A stretch of DNA of 64,000 nt from Ditylenchus dipsaci (GCA_004194705.1 SADC01000998.1:1-64000), one strand, 5' to 3'; counted from the stretch's first letter, positions 11,401 to 22,574 are shown. Notes: generated by a model from the sequence alone, not told the origin. Program-made: numbers and translations.

Positions 11401-12249
11401 ACCGTTTATTTATGCAGTAGGCCCTACTGACGAAAACCCGAAAAAACCATCGCAAACTGGCTGTTGTGAGCTGACCGCAACAAGAACTATTGCGACTGGC
11501 CGAATAAAAAACCATCACGAATTGAATGCATCGTGAACTGGTCGTATCTCTGAAAGGTTGCGTTTTGTAAGGTTAGTTTCGAGGTGTTCGTCTAATCTGA
11601 TTATTTTTCAACGATAAAAAATTCGGTACTATTCCATTGTACCCCCCCCCCCCAAAAAGCTATTCCAGTGTAACCTTCGGCAAAAATTCAATGAATAAAA
11701 AAGTTGCAAAGACTTTATTTAACGAAAATTTTGAAAAACTTAAAAAAGTGAGACTCGATTTAACAAAAAACCCATTTAACGAAACTATCGGCCGGTCTCT
11801 TGGAGTTGTTTAAATCAAGATTCAACTTTAGCATAAATCCAGCTACCGTATTTTTCTATTAAACCTGAAAAACTGCTTGCAGATTTGAATTCTCCATGAA
11901 ATTTCGCACCAAAATATGCCGGTCTTTTTTAGATTTTTGAAATACTTTGACATGATAAATTTTGTTTGGTATAAAAATTGTTTGGTATAAATTGTTTAGC
12001 AAATACAAACAACAGCTTTAAATACCAGTTTCTTTAAATACCAGCACCTATATAATAGTTTTAAACCTACTAAACTTACTTTAATAACTTTATACAGAAA
12101 AATATTTAACTGTCAAGTTTGCTACAAACACCGTGTGCTTCAGAAAATCTTGACCTTTTTGGAAGCAAATAGTCATGCATTTAATTTATGTAAAAAATAA
12201 AAAAGTGAAAAATGTTAAGTAAATTATGATTACTTTTATCCGTTAAAAT

Positions 12250-12919
12250 TCAGGTGTGTTTAAATTTGAGTTTTTGCGTGTTTACTGTCTTTCGATTTCT
12301 CCCTATCATCTCCAAACAAAAGTTTTGGTTATTTTTATGAAACACCATCACAAATCTTAATCTCCAGCAATGAAATTTTTGATAACATACGGATGGATCC
12401 AATGTGGTTGCTGCGATATAAAGTGAATCGTTGGCATTGTTTCCGGAGCAAAGTACGTCTTCAAACCTATTCCGCAGGCTTCTTTTTAACTCATTCACAA
12501 TGTCTGGAAGGTTGCTGTTTTTACTAAAATACTTTGAATGACTCGTTGGTTTGAAAGTTTTAACAATAAATATATTTTACGTCGAGCTTTTTCAAGAGAT
12601 TTTTGAATACGGGTATCATAGCGAAATTGTTGGTTCTCGGTCTTGCTCCAATTTTTTTGTGAATTGGCGAAAGGGAGTTATGATGCTCAACACCTTTTAA
12701 ATTGTATTCAAATCATCATTGTTAATGAATGGAAAACTTTGTTTCAAGCAGACTGCGTTTGTGTTGTCAGAAATCTCGAGAACTCGGGCGTATGTCATCT
12801 TTAACGAATTCCATCGGGTGTTTGCAGAGAAAAGTATCTTTTTCTTAGACAACCTATACAGCTCACTTGTTGCTTTGTGTGATTTTGCGAATTTGCGCAA
12901 AAGTTTCGAGATTCTTTAA
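12250..12919 (-). pseudogene. hAT transposase remnant
   Basis: Reading the minus strand, SANTRWNSLKMTYARVLEI (about 12830-12780) is the TRW-N-S motif of hAT transposases. It is followed in other frames by PIHKKIGARPRTNNFAMIPV-like sequence (12640) and by SLRNRFEDVL and LYIAATTLDPS (about 12490-12395), the conserved 'LAA-LDP' block. Frames change at least twice, and both the N-terminal zinc finger and the C-terminal dimerisation block are missing. A dead copy; no ends or target duplication were identified. Confidence 0.7.
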
Positions 12920-13067
12920 AAAAGGCCACGTTTTTTAAGTTGATTCAATTTTACAATTTTACCTCCTTCAGGTCTGTCATTTCATAGTCTGATTCAAAAG
13001 CGTCTTTTAGCACCAAAATTGGAGCATGTGGCCACATTTTCGCAACACTTGAATACTGGGCTAAACT

Positions 13068-13801
13068 ATACTTTAGTGCGGTTGCTCAAAAACGCGTTTT
13101 AAGTATTTTTTTCGACGTAATTCAATGTGAAACGTTCAAAAAACATGTTTTAAGGTGTGGGAAAAACCAAAAACCGAAAAAAAAATTTTTCGTGTTTTTT
13201 TGGTTTTTGCCTTGGGGGACCAAGGCAAATTTTTAAAATTTGATAAGATAAGCTATTTATGATAAGACAAAGACTTCTAACTGTCCTTTTTTATATATTT
13301 TTTATTATTTTTGTTTGCTACTCTTGTTTTTTTGATGAATGAACCAAAAATGAAATATAAACATGCTTTGATTTGCAGGGCCTACTGCATAAAAAAAGTA
13401 TTATGCGTGTTATATATGCATAATTTGCTTATCGAGTGTTTGGTTTCTAGGGTGCGCTTGTGTGCGCATCTCAACTCCAAGCCCCCAAGCCCCCTACGCC
13501 CCCGAGGGGGCGTAGGGGGCTTGAGAGTTAGAGATGCGCACACTAGCTCACCCTAGAAATGAATCCGAGAATAAAAACATGTAATATGCACAATATTTTG
13601 CCTTGTCCGGAAATCGAACACTGTGAAAAAGACCGAAAAATACCAATTTTAGACCAAAAATGAAAATTTTCCAAAAATTTTTTTTTTTCGGTTTTTGGTT
13701 TTTCCCACACCTAAAAACATGTTTTTTGAACGTTTCACATTGAATTACGTCGAAAAAAAATACTTAAAACGCGTTTTTGAGCAACCGCACTAAAGTATAG
13801 T
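13068..13801. repeat. Foldback with ~130-bp arms
   Basis: 13068-13205 (CTATACTTTAGTGCGGTTGC..., AAACATGTTTTAAGGTGTGG) is the near-exact reverse complement of 13675-13801. Between the arms lies the CGCATCTC / GAGATGCG hairpin module (13460-13545) also seen at 1.6 and 50.9 kb, preceded by the GGGCCTACTGCAT phrase that accompanies it elsewhere. It ends 56 bp before the 5S gene. Confidence 0.75.
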
Positions 13802-13857
13802 CCTACCTGCAAAAATATATTCGAAATCACTTCATTAGAAATATAAAAAAGTTTTTG

Positions 13858-14256
13858 GCTTACAACACCCGAGATTCCCAGGACGTCTCCGATCCAAGTA
13901 CTAGTCGAGCCCAACGTTGCTTGACATTGCCAGATCGGACGGGATGGCGTACTTTCAACGGGTGTACGGTCAGTTCGCCCCATGATCAGTTCGCCCCGTC
14001 AGTTCGCCCCACGATCAGTTCGCCCCGTTTTTGTTTTAGACTTAAGCTTAGGCAAGGGTAGGCCAGCGTATGTTAGGACGGACTCAAACATGTTCCCGAA
14101 CTACAAAGAAGTTAAAAAAATAAGTTTGGGGTTGTTTTTTGTGACATAATGGTCATTTTTAAAAACGGGCGAACTGATCTTGGGCGAACTGACCGGGGCG
14201 AACTGATCGTGGGGCGAACTGACCTGTCTCCCTTTCAACGTGGTATGGTCGTAAGC
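13858..14256 (-). rRNA. 5S rRNA gene split by an insertion
   Basis: Minus strand. The 5' end GCTTACGACCATACCACGTT lies at 14256-14237, and the remaining ~105 nt (CGCCATCCCGTCCGATCTGG to TCTCGGGTGTTGTAAGC) at 13969-13858. Joined, they match the nematode 5S layout, including the internal control region (GTACTTGGATCGGAGAC), and a T-run (13847-13852) follows as a pol III terminator. About 257 bp are inserted after roughly nucleotide 25, and the bases around CGTTGAAAG are present on both sides. Transcription might still start, but no intact 5S RNA could form. The SL RNA gene is divergent, 161 bp away. Confidence 0.85.
13968..14228. mobile_element. CAGTTCGCCCC-array element inserted in 5S
   Basis: The left end has four copies of CAGTTCGCCCC(AT/AC)GAT, and the right end has four inverted copies of GGGGCGAACTGATC. 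The ~110-bp centre includes the AGGCCAGCGTATGTTAGGAC phrase dispersed in the window. CGTTGAAAG with a diverged neighbour (GTACACC / ATACCA) flanks both sides like a long, aged target duplication. No ORF; the superfamily is unclear. Confidence 0.7.
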
Positions 14257-14417
14257 GAAGGTGAAGAAGGAATTCTCTTCCATATATTTTTCCATCATTT
14301 TTTACTGTCTATTTCACTTTTCTGCCTTTCTAAATGGTGTGCTTGAAAGAGAAGGCGCACCCTATCACTTCATGAACTTCACCTTTTCTCAAATCCTTTT
14401 CCTGAGCCTGATTTTTT

Positions 14418-14513
14418 GGTTTAATTACCCAAATTTGAGGTACTTGGATGTTTCTGCCCAAAAAAGCGGTGGAATTGCAAATTTTGGAAAGCATTGCCTT
14501 TCAAGGCAGTGCA
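14418..14513 (+). ncRNA. Spliced-leader (SL1-type) RNA gene
   Basis: The first 22 nt (14418-14439) begin GGTTTAATTACCCAA and end ATTTGAG. This is C. elegans SL1 with one change (G to A at position 16). GT follows at once as splice donor. An Sm-binding site, AAATTTTGG (14479-14487), is embedded in CAAATTTTGGAAAG, the same context as in SL1 RNA. A 3' hairpin GCATTGCC-TTTCAA-GGCAGTGC (14491-14512) closes the ~95-nt RNA, the usual SL1 RNA length. In nematodes SL1 RNA genes lie in 5S repeats, often in opposite orientation, and that is the arrangement here. The RNA donates its leader to pre-mRNAs by trans-splicing in the nucleus. I could not identify the upstream promoter element (PSE) with certainty. 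Confidence 0.92.
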
Positions 14514-14569
14514 TAAATTTTTTTCGAAATATCCAAATACAATCATTTGGTCATTCAAACTTAGACAAT

Positions 14570-14705
14570 TTAGAGCCTTATTAAGGGCTTATCTACGATG
14601 TATTCGAAGCGTTATTAACACGCAAAAGGCCGACTGTAACTTTCGGGTGTATAAGAGTGACTTTTAACGCTGAGCACGATGACGCAAAAAATTTTCACGA
14701 AAAGG
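14570..14705. repeat. Dispersed repeat, inverted copy at 23120-23262
   Basis: GAGCCTTATTAAGGGCTTAT, AAGCGTTATTAACACGCAAA and AACGCTGAGCACGATGACGC occur here and, reversed and slightly changed, at 23120-23262. It starts about 60 bp after the SL RNA gene, so it is part of the spacer next to that gene or a repeat inserted there. Confidence 0.6.
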
Positions 14706-16190
14706 TGTGAGTAGAACGGGTAAAACAGCTCCTGAAAATAGGTCACTTTCACCTGACCACCTGGAATTTGAGCAAAAAATCGGTGTACTCGCTTAAATTA
14801 AAGAAGCTTTTAGATGTGTAATATACCAAAATAGAGGGCGTGATCAGGGCTATCTATTGCTTGCAAACTTGTATCTGAGTGATTTTAATTTCCTAGAGCA
14901 TTTTAGATTTTTTCATCATAAGCCAGTTTTCGAAAACCCTTAATTTTAACCATAAAATGGTCCTAGACATGTCATAGTTGCATTTAACTTCTCAATACGT
15001 ACTGAATATAGGAACATTCTGAAAAAGCAGAATTAGAAAACGGGCGACGGTAAATTCGCCAACACGTGAATTCGCCAAGAGCTTTTGGCCCTAGTAAAAA
15101 ATCTGGTGTTTTTTTTGCCTTGGTGCCCCCTGTTTTTTTGGTGTAATTTTGAATCTCATGTCTTGTGACCTTTGTTTTTCATCTTGTTTTCTGAGTGATG
15201 ATTAAATAAACTTTCATTGAATAAACTTCCTTGATTTACTTGCAAAATTACGCCAAAAAATATGGCAACCCTGGGTGAGATGCATTTCAGCATGGCAAAT
15301 CTTTTACCTATTTGACTACTAGATTTTTGTTTTGACCAAACCAACTCAAACTTTGATTTTAACTCTGACACTATGACCCTCTGATTACGACTTCGGACAA
15401 CACTGATTGTCTAAAAATTAAGGGGGAGAGGGTGGATTATTAGAGGGTGAAAGATTATTTTTCATAAGAGCCGACTATGTGGAACGATAAACACGAATAT
15501 GAGGTTATCTTTTCATCTGATCACTTTTGAGTGAAGGACATTCTATAGTCAAGGCATGACACCTGAATAGTTACAAAATGTCTATCCTAGTTAAATTAAA
15601 TGCATCGACAGCAGCCAAGGTTGGGGGACATACCAACCGTGAACCTTACCAAAATTATTTTATTTTAAGCAATCATCAGATTGTTAGCAAATTCGTGCAT
15701 ATACCCTGAAATGACTTTAGAATGACTAGAAACGCCGATTTGCGCTTGTAAACCCTTGATAATATAAATGTAAGAGTTTATCAAAAAGATAGAATTACAC
15801 GAAAAATCTGTATCTTCTAGTTGATTCAGGATACCTTCTAGTCGCAAACTTTCCGGATAGTTTAGGTGGGATTGAGACTATTTGCTCACACTCCAGGTGA
15901 ATGGAGTAGCATTCAGGCGTTGGGCACCCTACATGCAGTTTTAGTACTCTTCAGGTAAACAGGGTATCCAGGTGGTTGAGTTACTATCCAAATAAATTTT
16001 CATCGGTATTTTGCATTAAATTAAAAAAAGCACTCTGTTATGCTCCTCTTCTCAGCCATATCTGTCCGTTAAAAAAAACGTGAAAATAATGATCCTGGTC
16101 GAAAATATAAAAAATAGCACTTGCAGACGGTGAACACTATATAAAGATGTATGTGAAGAAAATGCAGACAATGCTGACCTAGCTTAATTA
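14706..16190. other. Gene-poor stretch
   Basis: No gene is supported. A GCCTTGGTGCCCCCTG phrase (15117-15132) and a pair of AATTCGCCAA copies (15050-15080) are repeat fragments. The minus-strand ORFs of 60-71 residues lack motifs and splice signals. Confidence 0.4.
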
Positions 16191-16640
16191 GATCAAATAT
16201 CAAACCCGAACAAATAAGGTCTAGAATTATACCTTATTTTATAAGGTATCATCAATACACCTTCTTTGATATACCATAAAAGATGCTCATACTGAATATA
16301 TTCATAATTTTTTTGTTTTTGAATAAAAAAGGCTGAAAACAGTTTTTTGGCTTTTTTCATGGCCTTTAACATATTCACGTTAAAAAAATTTAAACTTTGT
16401 TAAAATAGAGCTTTGCATAGCACGATTTTCGAATGAAAGGGGGGTGGTTATATTAGAGGAAATACGGTACTCAAGATTTTCAAAATTCTGCTACTGCTAT
16501 GGTGGTATACAGCAATTGTCTGAAGCTCTATTTTAACGAAGTTCTAATTTTTCTAACGTGAGTATGTTAAGGGGCATGAAATATCGTCAAAAAACTATTT
16601 TCAGCCTTTTTTATTCAAAAACAAAAAAGTTATGAATATT
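16190..16640. repeat. Dispersed palindromic repeat (AATAAGGTCTAGAATTATAC family)
   Basis: The left arm runs AATAAGGTCTAGAATTATAC, then CATAACTTTTTTG-like, GGCTGAAAAC and a segment reaching TTAACATATTCACGTTA. The right arm (16490-16640) is its reverse complement, ending in TTATGAATA. Other copies lie at 17320-17580, 22575-23075 and 38300-38405. The innermost stretch (CTGCTACTGCTATGGTG) also pairs. Confidence 0.7.
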
Positions 16641-17319
16641 TTATACACACCTCCCTGCCTTCGGCAGGCACTGGCATTCTTCATTCGGAACGGATCTCTG
16701 CAAATTTCATGAAAGCGGATCAAGTTGAACGACATTTGAAACTAAAAAAAACTAGTTTAATCAAAAAAAATGAGCAGATAAAAAAACGGAGACGATGATT
16801 TCAACAAAAAAATGAAAAAAATGAATTTTTGGTCAAAAAATGTAGATTTTTGAACACTTTTCAAAAAAAAATTTTTTTGCTCCAGATGTCTTTCCGCCAC
16901 CGGAAAACATGTTTTTCGTACTGATTACGACCTGAAACGTTCGAAAATGTGGTCAAACACCAGCTTTGGGAACATGTGGTATACCATACTTTAGCCCAAA
17001 ATTGCTTGATTTTGGGCTAAATATAGTGAAATTGATGTGTTTTATGCATTGGGAAGTTTGCTGCCGGGGGGGGGGGGGGTGGCTAGACGCTGTACGTGCC
17101 CACTATACTACTGGGATATACATGATATTGCCTCGGGTGATATGGAATGCGTTAAAATTCCAACCAATATCATCTGATATAATGTCGTTTCAATAAAATT
17201 GTTTGATATGATATTGATATGACATCACGAACGTGATTTGGGCGTGAAATGATATTTTAGACTACGTACTAAAAAAGCCCAAATTTGGTAAAAACCCAAA
17301 TAAAGTGGTCTATGTTGAT

Positions 17320-17580
17320 CTTATAAAATTAGATCAAATACTAGACCTTGATAAATAAGGTCTAGAATTATACCTTATTTTTAAAGTATCATTATTACAC
17401 CTTCTTTGATATATCATGAAACATGTTCATACTCAATTGATTCATAACTTTTTTGTTTTGAATAAAAAAGGCTGAAAACAGTTTTTGACTATTTTTCATG
17501 CCCCTCAACATATTGACGTTAGAAAAATTTGAACATTGTTGAAATAGAGCTTCGGATAATTGCTGTATATCACCTTGTTT
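17320..17580. repeat. Second copy of the AATAAGGTCTAGAATTATAC family
   Basis: Only the left-arm type is present, from ATCAAATACTAGACC to GCTGTATATCACC. The complementary arm is missing, so this copy is truncated or solo. Confidence 0.65.
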
Positions 17581-17965
17581 ATTTTTCACAAAACCTGTTT
17601 TTCCAAAACATATGAAAATAAAGAGAAAAGCACCAATCGTGTAAGGTACTAATTAGTGCTGATGACAACCCAATATATTGGTATTGGTATTGGGTGTATT
17701 GGGTCTGATTTAGGTCAAAAATATTGTATTGGGATATTGGGTGTGTACTTATTGAAATATTGGTATTGGGATTGGGTTCGTGAAAATTATTGGGTATTGG
17801 TATTGGGTCTTCAACAAAAAGTTGTGACTATTTGTAGTCCTTTTTAAAAATAATATTTGTTCTTGCGCGATTAGAGGAAGCAGAACATGCTTATCACTCA
17901 CAATTACAATTAGCTTTTGTTTTGTTCGGTCGCTCTCTATCGGTCTACGCTTTTTGATTTAGAAA

Positions 17966-18118
17966 ATGAGCTTACTTTGGAAGGTTGAGATCGAACGCGA
18001 AGAAGGCGATCAGTTGCTATTCACAAAGCTGTCGCAGACCGATGTCCGGTGCAATGAATGCCAGCAAGTGGTCAAACAGAGCAATTATGGGACTTCAAAC
18101 CTTTCATCGTCCAACTAG
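17966..18118 (+). pseudogene. hAT transposase N-terminus, zinc-finger remnant
   Basis: A 50-codon ORF starts MSLLWKVEIEREEGDQLL and contains CNECQQVVKQSNYGTSNLSS. The C-x2-C pair, then 'GTSNL' where a BED finger has 'tSNLxxHL', indicate a BED-type DNA-binding finger cut off before its histidines. A TAG ends the frame. It is the 5' part of the transposase inside the 17654-18788 element. Confidence 0.6.
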
Positions 18119-18339
18119 ATCTTTTTTTAGACTGCCATTCTCCTCCTACTAAGCGGTCGGAATCATTCCTTGGTCGTCATAGCCACATGTTCAGCGATGA
18201 GGGACAAACGGAAGAGCCAGTTAGCAGTGCAATGGTTGAGATGGTGGCATACAAGAAGCAAAGATTCATCGATTCCTCTTCATTTTTGGAAGGTCGGTTC
18301 AAAGACGAAAGTGTTCCTATTGAATTTTTTCACTTTTAG

Positions 18340-18540
18340 GAATCCGACAAGTTCTATCCGATTTTGGCAGAACTGGCACGCCGTTTCCTATCTGCACCAG
18401 CAACAAGTCAACCCAGTGAACAGCTTTCCTCCGTGGCTCGGGACGTCTACGATTATACAAGATCAAGCTTGGATCCAGAAACAGCAGAGCGCCTGATTTT
18501 TTCAAACAAAAATCTTCCGTTGTTAAAATTGGTCTATTAG
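18340..18540 (+). pseudogene. hAT transposase C-terminal dimerisation domain
   Basis: After a 3' splice site (TTTTCACTTTTAG) 66 residues are open to a TAG. They hold FYPILAELARRFLSAPATSQ, PSEQLSSVARDV and RSSLDPETAERLIFSNKNL. This is the hAT C-terminal block (usually 'YP.La.lArr.l.ipatS.pSERvFS...R..L.pe....lifl..N'). The catalytic middle of the protein is missing, so the element cannot transpose itself. Confidence 0.85.
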
Positions 18541-19059
18541 AATGCTACTGTTTCTGTTCACCGTAAATAAATGTTGTAGAGTCATCGCTTTTTGAAATAA
18601 TTGGGTATTGGGCCAATATTTAGGATCCGTCATAATATTGGGTAATGGATTGGGTTTTAAAATGGCCTAAAATATTGTATTGGGGTATTGGGTGGGTCCG
18701 TTTTGAAATATTGGGTATTGGTATTGGGTTCAAAAAGGGTCAAAAATATTGTATTGGGGTACTGGGTTTTAGCAAATCTACAGCACTAGTACTAATCAGT
18801 ACCGAAATTTCGCCTCAGTCTCCTTGTTGATTATCTGTAAAAATATTTCCGTCCTTTCTTCTTATTGTGCTTATAGTGGTATTGTTAAAACCGCTAGGGG
18901 ACCACGCATTTTTTCATAAAAAATCATCAGGGGAAACAAGGGCAAATTTTCAGTAGCTATTTCCGACTAGAGCCCTAATAACACGTTTGTTAATCTTTTA
19001 CGTGCTCGTCTGAAAGAGTACGAATGCAAACAAACACACAAACACACAAACTTTTGGGG

Positions 19060-19092
19060 GTGCCGGCTTATCGAGGTTTGACTGTAATTTAT
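19060..19092. repeat. Tigger/pogo-like terminus
   Basis: GCCGGCTTATCGAGGTTTGA followed by CTGTA reads, reversed, as TACAGTCAAACCTCGATAAG, a Tigger-type end. No partner end was recognised nearby. Confidence 0.4.
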
Positions 19093-19231
19093 AGGGTAGG
19101 CAAACACAGAGTACACAAGTTGAGTGTTTTTAGTCAAGCTTTCACTGATGCAGTGTTTTAGACTACTATAATCACGTATTTAATTTATAATATAAAAGTT
19201 CGAGCGAAAACTTGCGTTTTTAGCAAAAAAA

Positions 19232-22200
19232 ACTAAAACTAAAACTTGCGAAAATTACAAAAAAGTTATAAAAAAATAAACTGACAATGATATTTGTCCT
19301 GGCAGGAAAAATAGTCTTTTCGCCATTTTTCAAATTTGACACGCCTTGGGTGAGTTTTCGTACCAAAAAGATAATCAGCTAATCGACTTTTATTTGCAAC
19401 TAAAAGAACTTTTTTCTGCAGCTAAAATACTTTTTTGCAGCAATCTTTGCTGCTGCTTATTTTTTGCCTGCATTGTTGTTTTTAGCAAGGATAAAAAAAT
19501 ATTATACAGTTGAAGAGAGGAGAGGTACGAATCATATTTTGAGCTCTCGGGTTCAAATCCCCCTGGGTGCACACCCTATTTTTACTAAATTTAAGTGAGT
19601 TGACCGAGATTTTAAGGGGTTGAAAATAAATCGCCCATGGGCGATTATTAGAGTAAATACGTCAATTTCAAGCAAAAATTAAAAAAATGCGTTGGTCTCC
19701 CTGTTGTTATTTGGCCCAAAACTTTTTTTTGCCACTTTTGATCAGTAACCCCTATTTTTTATTGCATTTTTGTAAGAAAGTGGTGGGTAAAAACCTTGTA
19801 CCGGAAGCCTACAACCACAGCTTCATTTACAGTTTATGTTTGTTCGCACTGGATGAACTCAAGTCCGACACTCAGATGCCTTCAACCCAAAAATGATGGA
19901 TTTTCGGATAAAACGAAGGCCTGAGCGAGGCCATGGTTTGTTTCCAGGCTACAAAATAAGATAATTTTTCAAAATTAGAGTGAAAAAGGACAGTTCTTCG
20001 TCTACTAATTTTGTTAGGATGTGGATTTTTTTTTTTTTGGTGCAAAAAGATTTTATTTTGGTGCAAAAAAAATTTGGTGCAAAAAACCTCTTTTTGGTGC
20101 AAATTGAATCTTTTTTGGTGCAAAAAGATTTTATTTTGGTGCAATTCGCCGTGGTGCAAATTGAATTTTTTTTGGTGCAAATAATTTTCTTTTTGGTGCA
20201 AATTGAATTCTTTTTGGTGCAAATCGAATCCTTTTTGGTGCAAATCGTATTCTTTCTGGACAATATTTTTTTGCCCGTATAGTACTCGTTTTTGCCCATC
20301 GCATATTTTTTTTGCCTGTAGATTTTGAATGGCCGTAGAATATTCGTTTTTGCCGGTAAATTTCTTTTTTTCTATTTTTCTGCCCGAAGATTTTAAAATT
20401 TTGCAGAAATTCAAATTTTATGGTCAGAAAAGGACTTGGTTTGCTCAGAATCCCACCCCAGAGTGACCAAGTTTGTTTTTTGGGAATTTATTTAAGGGGG
20501 AGTAAACTTATTGCGAAAATTAGATTGCGCGCATCAGGATCCCTTTTCGATAGGCTCAATCTCTCAGAATCCGGATTCCGCCATTTAGAAGAACTCAATG
20601 ATGGGGGGGGGGGTTACTTTATGTACGCATCGCCCTAAATCGACAGTTTTCATCCCGCTAGGCTCACACCTTTCTTTTTTATATTAAGTTTACTGACTTC
20701 TAGGGTCGAAAACTGTCGAGAAATGGATCGCAATCATTAACTGCACTGCTTCGCTGTCAGAAACTGCCTCAATTTCCGAAAAACGTCAGTTCCAGAATAA
20801 ATTTTGGGGAATTCTGGGGTAACAACAAATTTTGGGGAATCTCGAAAATTTTGGGTGACAGCCCTGGGTGGGAGTGCATGGAATTGGAAATCGTTGGATG
20901 TTTTTGAATTTTAGATTTATCTTCACACTAACTTCCTTCTATTTGATAGCTCGAATAAAGCCTAGATTTTCGGCCACATTTTGGTATATAAAAAGTGTGA
21001 CTTGTAGAAGTTAGAAAAAATTTCAATGTAACTAATCAAAGAAAACCCTGAAAACCGTCGATTTTCGGAAATTCAGCCTACTTCAGCCCGAATACAAGCT
21101 TCAGTAGGTGTAAAAGCATACTCTTATAATCTTGTTGGATAGTCAAGAGTGTGAGGATCATTTTGACACTAAACTTGTAAATAAAAGGAGTGAAAAAAAG
21201 TGTGCAGCCAGTGGTAGTCAAATCTGTGACTTAGGCACTGCGTATATGAAGTATACCTCACCCTTTAAAACCATTACCAACTAGTATTTAGGTACCCTGA
21301 ACCAATAATAAAGTTAGTTCTAAATAGCGGAATCCGGATTCTGAGAGATTGAGCCTATCGAAAAGGGATTCTGATGCGCGCAATCTAATTTTCGCAATAA
21401 GTTACTCCCCCTTAAATAAATTCCCAAAAAACAAACTTGGTCACTCTGGGGTGGGATTCTGAGCAAACCAAGTCCTTTTCTGACCATAAAATTTGAATTT
21501 TCGCAAAATTTTAAAACCTTCAGGCAGAAAAAATAGAAAAAAGAAATTTACCGGCAAAAACGAATACTCTACGGCCATTTAAAATCTACAGGCCAAAAGA
21601 AATATGCGATGGGCAAAAACGAGTACTATACGGGCAAAAAATATTGTCCAGAAAGAATACGATTTGCACCAAAAAGAATTCGATTTGCACCAAAAAGAAT
21701 TCGATTGCACCAAAAGAAAATTATTTGCACCGAACAAAATTCAATTTGCACTAAAAAAGAGGTTTTTTGCACCAAATTTTTTTTGCACCAAAATAAAATC
21801 TTTTTGCACCAAAAAAATCCACATCCTAACAAAACTAGTAGACGAAGAACTGTCCTTTTTCACTCTAATTTTGAAAAATTATCTTATTTTGTAGCCTGGA
21901 AATTCTTTTGTAGCCTGGAAACAAACCATGGCCTCGCTCAGGCCTTCGTTTTATCCGAAAATCCATCATTTTTGGGTTGAAGCATCTGAGTGTCGGACTC
22001 GAGTTCATCCAGTGCGAACAAACATAAACTGTAAATGAAGCTGTGGTTGTAGGCTTCCGGTACAAGGTTTTTACCCACCACTTTCTTACAAAAATGCAAT
22101 AAAAAATAGGGGTTACTGATCAAAGAGCTACGAGCCACCCGAGAGCTCAAAATATGATTCGTACCTCTCCTCTCTTCAACTGTATAATATTTTTTTATCC

Positions 22201-22450
22201 TTGCTAAAAAACAACAATGCAGGCAAAAAATAAGCAGCAGCAAAGATTGCTGCAAAAAGTATTTTAGCTGCAGAAAAAGTTCTTTTAGTTGCAAATAAAA
22301 GTCGATTAGCTGATTATCTTTTTGGTACGAAACTCACCCAAGGCGTGTCAAATTTGAAAAATGGCGAAAAGACTATTTTTCCTGCCAGGACAAATATCAT
22401 TGTCAGTTATTTTTATAACTTTTTTGTAATTTTCGCAAGTTTTATGGTTA
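19232..22450. repeat. 3.2-kb giant foldback with GGTGCAAA arrays
   Basis: The left arm (19232-20596) and right arm (21316-22450) are reverse complements over more than 1.1 kb with few changes. The loop between them is ~720 bp. Each arm contains an array of TTTTTGGTGCAAATTGAAT-type units (20038-20252 left, 21655-21815 right) followed by CCGTATAGTACTCG and GCCCATCGCATAT. The left arm has an extra ~190 bp at 19552-19740 that the right arm lacks, and it includes a GGTTCAAATCCCCCTGGGTG stretch and a pogo-like fragment. Long His/Gln/Lys ORFs here (LHQKE repeats) are translated repeats. No transposase, end motif or target duplication was seen. Confidence 0.8.
20603..21010. repeat. Dispersed repeat with copies at 25170 and 59158
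   Basis: The phrase GTACGCATCGCCCTAAATCG, then GACTTCTAGGGTCGAAAACTG and GCACTGCTTCGCTGTCAG, recurs at 25175-25345. A more diverged form, including the downstream half (GGTATATAAAAAGTGTGACT), is at 59158-59540. At 20603 and 25140 it directly follows a G-run and the inner edge of a GGTGCAAA arm. Confidence 0.6.
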
Positions 22451-22574
22451 GTGTAATTATTTGTAAAGCGTTTGTTGCTATTTGTGAAGAGTGTATTTTT
22501 GCTAGCATTTTGAAGTGCCTTTTCAGATAAGCTTTTTTTACTAGTAAAAATGCAGATAAGGTGGTTCATGCTGG

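Larger units (their letters stand above)
17646..18796 (+). mobile_element. Complete hAT element, internally deleted
   Basis: The element proper is 17654-18788, between perfect 8-bp duplications GTACTAAT (17646-17653 and 18789-18796). The ends are TAGTGCTG at left and CAGCACTA at right. Inside each end lies an array of ATTGGGTATTGG-like units (17680-17815 and 18600-18770), in direct rather than inverted sense. The centre encodes the start and end of a hAT transposase. This is the best defined transposon of the window and ties short-repeat arrays to hAT ends. Confidence 0.88.

Noticed and set aside
17656..18830. IGIGIG-rich ORFs over the ATTGGGTATTGG arrays
   Set aside because: Translated subterminal repeats of the hAT element.
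19872..22000. Long ORFs with LHQKE / CTKKNSI repeats
   Set aside because: They are the GGTGCAAA arrays translated in several frames and both strands; no start, splice or domain evidence.
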